Source of the DNA: Chrysochromulina tobinii
Lineage: Eukaryota; Haptophyta; Prymnesiales; Chrysochromulinaceae
Reading direction: 5' to 3'
Length of the DNA stretch: 19,916 nt
NCBI GenBank assembly: GCA_001275005.1
Contig: JWZX01003018.1
Location: 1-19,916, forward strand
Shown here: positions 7,713 to 18,000 of the stretch, piece by piece
Layout: each line of letters starts with the position of its first letter
How positions within the stretch are numbered: the stretch's first letter is position 1
Program-made: the position numbers and the translations under genes
Notes under the pieces: model-generated
What the model was told of the DNA's origin: nothing
The model's database searches: none
The model's input: the letters and a program-made list of their open reading frames with translations, nothing else

Positions 7713-10700
7713 CTCATCGGACACATTGAGGGAGAGATTGAGCGGCTTTGGGGACGGGACCTGCTCGGCCCGAACATGGTGGAGCGTCAGCTGCTCGTCG
7801 CACTTTTCGCAGCGTAGCGGGCGTGACATCGCATCGTCCGCAGCCCACTTGGTTGGGCACTCCCGACGGTCCGCTGAGGCCATGCAGCCCGGGCATGCGA
7901 GCTGGCACGAGAGCGGCAGACCCGGGAAGTCCTCAATCACGAGTGCCGCGAGCTTGCGGACGTGCAGCGCGACCGCCCACATCTCCGCGCGCTGCGCCTT
8001 GGGCCCGCGCAGCTCGATCATGAGCTCGATGAGCAGCTCGTGGTCCACTTTGGACGAGGAGTCGCCCTTGTTGTTTTGGCGTGTCGTCTTGAGCTCAATG
8101 AGCAGCTGCGTGTGGTGGAGGCCTACCCGATGGGTCTGCATGACCGCTCCGCGCTTCCAGAAGCGATGGTACCTGCCGAAGCCGTAGCACGAGGCCATCA
8201 GGCGCTCGGCGATGCCGGGCGGTGCGATTCGCCCGAGGCGGTACGTGAGGGAGAGCAGCTCAAAGTCGGGCTTCTTAGCCGACTCATTCCACGTCTCCTT
8301 GGCATCGGCCGGTTGCGCCTCCGGTAGGCGCATCGGCATCACCCAGCGCCGGTTGTGCTGCGTGTGCTCCGCAAGGAAGAGGACCCCACTCGCACTCATC
8401 ATGAGGAGCACCTCGCCGTACACGTCGCGATGTAGCCCGAGAGGCTCCCAGAAGAGCAGTAGCAGCTCCTCGCGCAGCTCGCCACTCTTCACCAGGCAGT
8501 CAATGGCCGGGCCGAGCAGCGCAAGCTTGTCCTCGCTCCACTTCGTCGCATCGATGAGCAGCTGCTTGCGGAAGGCGGCCGTCGAGAGCCGGTGGTCGAC
8601 GAGCGGCTTGAGCAGCCGCGTCACGTAGTCGGGTTGCAGGTAGATGATGCCACAGCTCGAAAAGAACTCTCCCTGGTTGACGAGCAGCTGCAGCGCGTCG
8701 TCGAGGACCGTCTTGTCAGCCGACACGTTGGCGAGCCGGGGCACCACCTCGTTGAGCCAGAGAGAATGGGCCTCAGCGAGCGTGATGTACGAGCGCGCCT
8801 TGCCCATGCTCGACTGTAGCGTGTCATTCGAAGATGTGGAGGCCACCACCGCGGGCAAAGGCTCGTGCGCCGCCTCCTGCGCCGCTGCGTCCGCAACTCC
8901 CTTTTTCGTCACCTGCAGGTCGATGCTAGCGCGCGCGGCCTCGATAGGATCGCGTCCATCGCGCAGAGCCCGGAGGTATGCCATCGCGAGCAACCACGTA
9001 CGCGGGATCATTTGGCCCACCGAGGACAGCAGAGGTGGCTTGGCGAAGACGAGCTCTTCGAGGCGTTGGCGCAGGAAATCGAGCGACGCGTCGCCGCCCG
9101 CGATGCAGCTCACGCACACGACGCGCTCTTGCACGCGCAGCCGCTTGGCATCGCCCTGCTGCGACTGGTGCAGCGCGATGTTCGTCTTGACCCACTCGAT
9201 CTGCGTGGCCGCCGCGTTCTCGAACATGGCGTGGGTGCGCCCCGCCCCCGGTGAGGCAAAGAGTCGGTCGCAGTGCGTGATCACCGGCTGCACGACCGCC
9301 TCGGGCGCGCCTGCCTGAAGGTAGTCGAGCCAGCGGCCGAGCAGATCGGGGTAGTTGGCGTCGAGCTCGGACACCTGCAGCGCGGGTACGAGTAGCAGAT
9401 AGAGCGACCCAGAGACAATGTACGGCTGCAGGCCCGCCGCGTACTGAGGCTGCCCTGCGAGATCCCACATCGAGAGAAGGACCTGGTCGGGCCCCTCCCC
9501 GAGCAGAAGTGAGTAGATGTCGAGTTGGATGGTGCGCTCGTCCTTTTCGGAGGGGCGAGGCGCGCCATAGCGCAGCCCGCGCTGCAGCGACGTCTTGCCG
9601 CTCTCGCCGTGACCGAGCAGCACGAGACGGCCCGCGTTCGAAGTGGTCTCGCCGCTCTTGGCGATGTCTTGGAAGTAGCGCCGAATGGACGGCAGACCCT
9701 GCTTGGCAATCGCGAGCGGCGGCCGCTGCAGCGGGTTACCCTGCAGCTCGAGCTTCTCCAGCATCCTCAGGTCGCAGATCGCAATCTCGAGGCGCTGCAG
9801 CACATTGTCGGCCAGGTCGAGCGACTTGAGCGAGCGCAGCTGCCCGATGGCGGTGGGCAGGTAGGTCAGCTTGTTGGCGCGCAGGTCGAGGAATTCGAGC
9901 GACAAGAGGTAGCCGATCGACGGATGGATCTCTATGAGCTTGTTGGCGCGCATTGAGAGGCGCTTGAGCTGACGCAAACTGCCGATGTCCTCGGGCATGG
10001 CGGTGAGCCTGTTCGACTGAAGCGAAAGCACCTTGAGGGAAGAAAGGTTGCAGACTGTCGGCAGCTCCGAGATCTGGTTCGAGTCGAGATGCAGCTTCTC
10101 GAGCATCGAGAGCTTGCTGAGCGCCGTCGTAAGCGCGGTGAGTTGGCGCTTGAGCAGCGGCGTGAGCTCGAGGTCGACCGTCCTGGCGGCCGTCTTGGCG
10201 CCCGCCTTGTTCTTATGAATTTGCGCGACGTCCCGATCGCCCGGTGCGTGCATGTTGTTGCACAGGTCGAGCGAGTTGAGCGAGGAGCACGCATGCAACT
10301 GGTTGACGATGAGGGTCATACCGTCAGGCCCGAGCTCGTTCGAGGCCAGGTTGAGCTCGGTGATCATCTGGTTCTCACGTATGAGCGCGCCGATGTGGAC
10401 GGCGCTGATGAAACTGAGCCGCAGGCGCGACAGGTCGAGCGTTTTGGTGCGTACGCCCCCAGCGTGACCCCCCTTCAATAGCTGCACCGGCAGCTCGCCG
10501 CCCTCAAGCACGATCTTCTGCAGCGTCGGACTCGTGCCGACCGCCTCGGCGAACGCGTGGAGTACCTTGGGGGTTACCTTGGCTTCAACTCCTTTGGCGA
10601 GGCGCGGCGCACCTGCGCCGCGCCCATCGGAATCCGCCCCGGCGCTCGTGTCATACTTGGAGCCGTCGACAGCGGGCGTGTCGGACAGATCGATGGAGAT

Positions 10701-11288
10701 GAGGGCGCGGTTGGCGTGCAGCGCCTTGGCGAAGTCGGGCAGCGACGCGTGGTCGATGCTGGTAGCCGAGAGGTCGAGCTCGGTCAGCGTGGTATTGTAC
10801 TTGAGGATGCCGAAAAGGAGACGCGCCGCGCCGGGCTCGATGCTCGAGTTCTGCATCGAAAGCGATTGCATCTGGTGCTCGATCACGAAGACGTCGGTGC
10901 GGATCTCCATGAGCCGGCAATCGCAGTCGTCGGCAAGCAGAAGTCCGCCGATGACGAAGAGGCCATTGTCATCGATCGGGTTGCCGCGGATGTCGAGCGA
11001 CGTGAGCGACTTGTTCACCTTGACCGCGCGTGCGAGCACGGTGCCGCTGATCTGGTTGTTTGGGATCTCGAGTGAGACGATTGGGCACGTCTCCATTCGC
11101 AGCACGTCAACCATCGGCATCCCGACCGCATGGTCAGCGAGCTTGTTGTCGCCGATCTTGAGAGAGTTGAGCATGGAGCAGAGCCCCGACTGTAGCGTGT
11201 CGAAGAGCTTCGAGCCGCCACGGTCAGCGAGGCCGATGCCCGTCAGGTCGAGTGTGCGCAACGACGAGCCCGCCGCTCGGTTCAGGTG
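7710..11288 (-). CDS. LRR - Roc GTPase - COR - Cys-cluster segment of the giant gene
   Basis: About 1,193 codons after the intron, in order: ribonuclease-inhibitor-type LRRs (SLRTLDLTGIGL onward); short LRRs (LEKLHLDSNQISELP, LKVLSLQSNRLTAMPEDIG and more); then a Roc domain. The P-loop is GHGESGKTS (composite 3153-3161; coding bases 9588-9614). G3 is DLAGQPQY, G4 is THCD, and G5-like is VSCIAGGD. COR follows (IPRTWLLAMAYLRAL, LLVNQGEFFSSCGIIYL, RLLKPLVDHRL, LPEAQ). Next comes a COR-C-like part (GIAERLMASCYGFGRYHRFWKRG) and a Cys cluster (CQLACPGC, REC, CEKCDEQL) like the zinc-binding tail of many Roco proteins. Roc-COR units of the Roco/LRRK/MFHAS1 family are dimerising GTPase switches. No kinase domain follows; an ART module takes that place. 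The segment starts in phase 0 at 11288, just after a CAG acceptor. Alternatively it is an independent Roco gene, but the only upstream starts are non-ATG. Confidence 0.85.
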
Positions 11289-11472
11289 CTGATGACGGGA
11301 CTCATCGAGGTGCTCATAAGTGGCAATGAGTGGCACTCAGGAGCCATCACGAACCATCAGGAGCGACCAGGAGCGATCAGGAGCGATCAAGAGCCATCAG
11401 GGGCACTCAGGAGCAACTCAGGGGCACTCCGGCGCAACTCAGGGGCATTCAGGAGCCATCTGGAGCACACAC
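11289..11472 (-). other. Predicted 184-bp GT-AG intron made largely of a minisatellite
   Basis: On the coding strand the donor reads CTCGAG|GTGTGTGC (exon ends at 11473) and the acceptor reads GTCATCAG|CACCTG (exon resumes at 11288). Both splice in phase 0 and join ...GGSILE to HLNRAAGSSLRTLDL, so an LRR series continues across the join. Unspliced, the first frame stops a few codons into the intron (CAPDGS then stop), and the second frame has no ATG at its beginning. Other AGs nearby (about 11301, 11312) could be used instead. Confidence 0.65.
11332..11470. repeat. 10-bp minisatellite inside the intron
   Basis: Thirteen to fourteen units of 10-11 bp related to GGAGCGATCA (plus strand) lie head to tail, with variants such as GGAGCCATCA, GGGGCACTCA and GGCGCAACTCA. 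Neighbouring units are most alike at the centre (about 11371-11390). The array ends within a few bases of the splice donor. Confidence 0.85.
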
Positions 11473-14400
11473 CTCGAGAATACTGCCGCCATCGCTGCCT
11501 GGCCCCGGGTTGACTTTGAGTTCGGTCACCGACATGTTCTCCTTGAGCAGGGCACCCACGACGGCGGAGGCGTACCGGTGGATCGGCGCTGGGACGCTCG
11601 TGGGCGGGGCGCCCCCAAGATTGCGCCCCGCGTCCGAGATATCGATGAGCTCGACCTTCTCGCGGCCGTTGAGTTTGCGCACAGGCAGGACGGCGAGCGC
11701 GATGTCGCTTCCGCGCCCCGGGTGCTCGAGGCGCAGCTCCGTGAGCGTGACGTTCGAGCGGAGCGCCTCACCCAGGATCTCGACATGTTCGGCCGCCAAA
11801 CTCTTCATCGTGAGCGAGGTGAGCGTCGGGTTGGCACGGAACAGCCCACACAGCAGCGTGAATGAGCGCAGCGAGCGCAGCTGCTCCTTATCCTTCAGGT
11901 CCACGGCAAAGCTCGGTGGCATCCCCTCACGCAGCCCGAAGACGTCGCAAAACCCCACCTTGCCCGTGCGGTTCGCGAGAAGTGCGAGACCGATCTCCTC
12001 GCGGTCGCCCTCGTTGAGCTCGCCGCCGGGCGCCAAATTAAGCGCGGTGAGCACGTTATTGTTCCGAAGCACGCCGGCAAGCATCACCGCGTCCGACGCC
12101 GAGCGCGCACCCCACGCGAGCGTCGTCGTATTCTCATTGAGCGCGAAGACGTCGCACTGCATGAAGCGAATGTTGCGCGTGCTTGCCGAGAGGAGCGCGC
12201 GCCCGATGGCCTCCTTAGCACGTGCGTCCAGGTGGAAAGTGCGCTCCATGCGCGTCGTCGGCTCGCGTTCGATGATGCCCACGTTCTCGAGAGTTTGGTG
12301 CACCCGCATCAGCTCGGCGAGTGCGGGCTCGCGCCCGGGCGTGTTGTAGCTTAAGTCGAGCCGCAGCAGCGAGATGCACGTGCGCAGGGCGACGCACACG
12401 GAGCGCACCCCATCGGGGCCGAGCTGATTGTTGGATAGGTCGAGATGGGTGAGGGTCTTATTGGACGAGAGGCCGCGCGAGAACTTGCGCATTTCGGTGT
12501 GCATGTTGCCGATGCTATTGTTTTTGAGCGAGAGGAACTGCAGCGCCGTCGAAGTCACGAGCATGGTGCCTAGACCCGCTGCGTCGACCGCTGCGCGCTC
12601 GCCCACGCCGTTGCCGTTGAGCGAGAGTGATTGGAGCTTGTCATTCTTCTCCATGATGAGCCAGAGCGCCGTCAACCCCGGCTCGGTCAGCTTGTGCTCG
12701 ATGAAGTTCCATTGGGTTCGTCGGCGCGCGAGGCGAGAGCCCAGGTGGCCTGCGGCGATGCGGCACGTGTTGTTCATGAACGGGTTGTTGAGGAACTTGG
12801 CGGCGGCCTGATCCGTCGCCCAGCCTTCCCAGCCCTCTTCAGCCTGTAACAGCAGGTGCTGCGCGAAGAGGCCCTCCTGGAAGGAGAGGTGCTTGAACTG
12901 GTACTGTGCGGGCGCAGCCTCGGTCTGGACCTCGAGCGTCTTGATAAGCGGCAGCCCCCCCTCCTCTTTGTTGAGGTGCAGCCAGAGGGTGAAGGCCTCC
13001 GCGTTCACCAGCTCGAGCAGCAGCGCCTGAGACACGTGTGCGGAAGAGAACTCGCGGCGGCCCGCCTGCTGGTTCGTGACCGCCACGTTGCGCAGCATCA
13101 AGAGGCCCAAGGTTTGCGCCTTGCCGTTCAGCAGCATCTTGAGGTTCGCGTTGACGAGCATCATCACGGTGTCGACGAGCTTCTTGGGCATGAGGAGCTC
13201 GATGCGGTTCAGCTCGGTGCGCTGCACCTCCGGCTTGACCGCCTCGCGCAGGTAGTGCGCGCCGTGCTTAAAGACCTCGTACACCTCAGTGGGCGTCAGC
13301 TTAAAGACCGCCTTCTCGGCCTGAGCACCCTGCTGCGAGTTGACCTGCTGCGACATCTGCCTGTTCGCATCATTTGCGTCCATGCGCAGGTCGTCAAACT
13401 TCATCACCGCTTTGCGCGTCGGCTTGTGGTCGCGTTCTCGCTTCTTCTCCTCATGCACCTCGTCTAACTCGTCCTTGTCCTTGCCCTTGCCCTTGCCATC
13501 GCCCTCCTTACCGGTGGTTACCGCGGCCGACTGCGACTGGCCACGGTCGAGGTTGAAGAGTCGCATCCAATCGCGAATGAGCGCCTCCACGGCGGCTGCC
13601 GACTTGCCGCCGCGCTGCAACCGCTTGTTGATCGCAGACTCGATACCGAGCTCGTAGAGCTCGATGCGGTTCGAGGGCAGCTTCGTCAGGTCCTCGCCCC
13701 CCGAGGTGAAGATGAGCACGAGCAGCGAGAGCAGCACGGGGATGCCGGTCGCGTCCACGAGGAAGACGAGCTTCTCCTCGAGCAGCGTGTCGAGGTCCTT
13801 CTCAGGCACCACCCCCGCGAGTCGCTGCCGGAAAAAGTTGTAGTGGCCGTACGCCTCGTTCTTAGGGTCCAGCGCGATGCGCATAATCTCAATGTAGTGC
13901 ACCTCGAGCTCGCTGAAGACCGACACGCCACGGAAGGTGAGGCGCAACGTGACAATGGCCAAGCGGAAGTGAGTTGGGTCGAGCTCGGCGAACTTGTTAT
14001 CGAGCTTCATCACCTCGAGCGTCGCCACTTCGGGCTTCGTCCGATCCGGCGCCTCCGAGCCAAGCGCACGGCACAGCTCCTTGTCCTCGTCCTTAAAGAA
14101 CTGGATCCGCTCCGCGTCCGACAGGTAAATCAGGCGCTGCTCGTCGCGCTGTTCCTTAAGCGTCTTGACCTCCGTCTTCACTTTCGTCCAGTTAGATCCC
14201 CCACGAAGCGATCCACCAGAAGTATCCGCCTCGCGTTTGACTGCGGGCGCGGGCGCGGATGGCGGCGCGGGCGCGGCTGCGGGCGAGGGCGCCGCGGCAG
14301 GCGCCTCCTCGCCAGCCGTCGGGGCCGTCGCCTCATTGCTCTTAAGAGCTGCCCCATCATCCGTAGCAGGGCTCTCAGCGGTGGTTAGAGCCTTCTCCTC

Positions 14401-15005
14401 CGAGCCTGCCAGCAATGCTTGACCAATGCCCGCAATGCTCGCGACAGCTTGGCCAATGGCTGCTGCACCAGCCGCGAGACCGGCCTTGAACTCACTCAAG
14501 GCTGCCATCCTTTCGCGTTCCTGTGCATCCTTGTCCTCCTGCGCACGCTTGGCTGCCGCTCGCTGCGCCTCGATGCGCTCCAGCTTCGCCTTTAATTCGT
14601 CACGCTCCGTCGTGTAGAAGGGGAACGTGCCTGGCGGCACCTCGAGATTCACGCCTTCGCACAGCTTGTGCACGAGTTCAACAACCTGCGCGCCCGTTGG
14701 GCAGCCGACCCGTGCCCGCAATACGTCCGTCAGGCACGCCTCCGAGGGGATGTCGTCGTTGAATCGTGGTCCAATCTCCCTTGACTTTTCGTATGAGCGC
14801 ACCGGATCCTTGAGCGGCGCAACCTCCATCTCCTTAGCCATCCGGTCGCCATCGCCGCCATCACGCCCCACCTCAGACACCACCTTGCGCGCGACGAACT
14901 CAAAGATAGGATGGAGCTGCTCAGCCGTCAGATAGAGCTCATCCGTCCTGGCCACGATCTTAGCCCACACCTGACTCGCGGGCTCATAGGCTACCTGCAT
15001 TTGTA

Positions 15006-15055
<50 letters not shown>

Positions 15056-18000
15056 CGCTGCTGCCCCTTGCCACTGCCGCCAGCATTCGGGCCCGCGGCC
15101 GCCAAAGTCCTCTGCTGCTGCTTGCGGATCATCCAGCCAAGCTTGGCAGCGACGGTGTGGCGCAGCTCGCGCGCACCACTAGACCCGAGCATGTCCTCGA
15201 GAATCTTGTCCTCGAAGTCCTTACGGGGAGCACTCATGGGCAGTTGCTTGACCACATCATCGATCCGGTCAAGCAGTGAGACACCGGAGCGCTGCGGCGT
15301 GCATGAGCGCATCTGCCTGTTCAGCCGCATCAGGTAAGAGGATCGGGGCGCCTCACCTGGGGGCGCCTCGCTCACAAAGCGCTCGCCGCTGAGGATGGAG
15401 CGCTGGCGCTGCTCGGGGTCAAACTCGCCGTCCGCGAGCCTGATGAACTTGTTGCGCGCATCGAGAGACTCCATGTCAACACGTGTGGCCTCTTTGAGAC
15501 GATTGAACGCCTCATCAAGCCCCTTGCGCACCTCGCCGAGTGAGAGCAGGTGGTCGAAGAACTCGGAGCCTTGCATCTGGATGTTGATCACGCGCCGCTG
15601 CTGCTCGTTCGTGAGCTCGCACAGGTTCATGATGACGAAGCGTGCCTTGTACACCGCGATCGACACGCCCTCAGGGCGGCTCGTGACGAGCACGCGCACG
15701 CCACTCGGCACGAGCTCTTTATGGACGAACGTCTCGATATCGTCGCGCAGGCCGGCGGCCTCGTCGACGCCGTCGAGAAGCACGATGAGCGAGCGCATCT
15801 CATACGCCTGCATGAGCATGTCGCGCCACGTCTCAAACTTCTTGCCGCTGTACACGGATTCGATGTACCGTGTCAGCAGGTGAGTCTTATCGCCACTTCC
15901 GTTCTCTCGCAGCAGGTACACGATGCGCTGCACATACACGACCATGGGTACCAACCGAATGCCCTCTCGTGCCTTGCCGATTACGCGCAGGCTATCAGCG
16001 AGTGTGAAGACTGCCTGTTTGGTCATCCACGTCTTGCCGGTGCCCGGCCCGGCGCGCACGAGCACGGGCTGCGCCGAGTGCGAGCCCATCGATCGGTTCG
16101 GCGAGGGCGTGAGCAGCAGCGTCACCAGGTCACGCACATCGTTGACACGCCACTCGGCTGGGACGGTCGAGTTATCAAGACCGTCGGTCGCGGTCGACAC
16201 GTGCAGCGTCTGGTCCTTGATGCGCAGCAAGTTGCCCGTGATCGCGTCCTCGACGAGCGCCTCACGCTTGACCATATCTTCGCAATAGTTGGCCCGAGCG
16301 CTCTCGAACTCAGCGGCCGTCGTAAAGCGCTGCACCGAGTGGTTGAACTCGTTGAGCGCCGCGGTGATGAAGGTGTCCTCGGCGCCGACGGAGTCTACAA
16401 AGGCACGCTTGGTGCCATCGGTCGCGTCTCGGAGCTCAAGCACGTTCACCATGACCCCTGGGTTGAGAGTGCCGACCGTGTCAGTGTCCTTCTCGCAGCC
16501 CGCACGCACAAGCAGCGGCTTCGACGAGATGACGGAATAGTATCCTTCAGTCATTACCACCGGACCGTCGGGCGGCCGTGAAGTTGCATCTCCGCCCTCA
16601 CCCTCGCCGCCTAGGTTGGCCTTGCGCAGGTTCTGCTTGTCGGGCTCCCCAGGCTTGTCTGATTTCACACTGACGGAGATCCAACCAGTTGTGCTGAAGC
16701 CCGAGACACGTAGCCGGTGGCGCGAGCCCTCCTTGACGTCTATATCGCCCTCGGGCCAGGGCTCGACTATCGCGTCCACGCAGGCACCGTCTTGGAGAAT
16801 GAGGAGCCGCGTGCCTTCCTCGTGGCGCGGCGACGTGGTCCGCACGACCGTGAGCGGCGTCGGGTTGCAAGTGGTCTCGCCCACCATGCCGTCGATGCGA
16901 ACAACGACCGAGTCGTCGCGCAGCGTCCGCTGCACCGTCGCGCAACGGCCCTCCGTTTCCTCAGGCTTGCGTATCGCGAGGCGCGCGCCCTCAGAGACGC
17001 CGTACGCGAGCCACGGGTTGACGCGCATCAGCGCGCACATCGCCTGATTCTCGCCCGTCCTCCAATCCATACGCAGCTCAATGTACCCGTCGCCCTGCAG
17101 CCCGTCGTGCTCGAGCCCGTGCTCGTCACCAATGCGCCACTCGTTCGGAAACTCCACTCGGTCCATGAAGGGCGTACCCTTGTCGGGCGAGATCTTGACG
17201 CGACCGATCGTCTGCAGCGAGGCGATCGACTTGATCGGTACGTCCTCAGCGTCAGGGAAGGTCGTGATGTCACCCATGACCAGCTTATACTCGGCGCGGT
17301 GGCAGTTGAACATGAGAATCATTGAGACGGGCGGTACGTTGAGGTGGCGCGACACCATCTCGTCGACCCGCTTTTGCGGTCGATGCGCCTCGTTCCGTTT
17401 CACGGGCGGCACCTCGACGACGTACTTACCCGAGGCGATCATGGCATGGTAGGCGTCCTTTGCCTCCTGGCTAATCGCCGCCTGCGCCGCCTGGTTGGCA
17501 GCCTTGAACTTGGAGCGCTGGTCCTCGGCGGTCGCGATCTGTACGTGCGGCCCCGAGCCACGCTTCAGCTTGAGCTTTGAGACCGCATCGGCCGCCGCCT
17601 TCGCACTAGCGGCGGCCTTGGCAGCGGCCGCTACCTCGGCCGCCTTTTTGGCCTCGAACTCCTCCCTCTTCTTCTTTTCAGCGCGATCCTGCGCGTCCTT
17701 CTCTGCCTTGTCCTTCATCGCGCGCGCCTCTGCCTGCTTGCGTGCCTCATCCTCCTTGATCAATGCCGCTCTCGCCTCCTTCTCTGCCCTTGCCTGTGCC
17801 TTGAGCTCCTTCAGCTTCGCCTCCTTCTCTGCCTTGGCCGCCTTGGCTGCTGACACCTTCTCGTTGCCGCCGGCCTGGTCAGGGACGGCACTGTCGTTGG
17901 CGGCTGCGGCGGCCGCGGCCGCCTCCAAAGCTTTCAAGTAGTCGCGCATGCTCTGGTTGCCAGTAGAGCGCACATTTCCACTCCCGTCTTTGGTGACTGA

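Noticed and set aside
11289-11472. CRISPR-like or regulatory tandem array
   Set aside because: Units are only 10-11 bp with no spacers. It is a minisatellite within a predicted intron.
11286-11865. Plus-strand coding frames across the minisatellite
   Set aside because: The repeats give Gly/Ser/Arg-rich peptides in more than one plus frame, as any 10-bp array free of stops would. The minus strand has strong LRR homology on both sides.
12856-13467. 203-residue plus-strand frame opposite the NACHT-LRR segment
   Set aside because: Leu/Arg/His-rich shadow of the minus-strand gene. It has no domain signature, and GC-rich third positions on the coding strand explain the opening.
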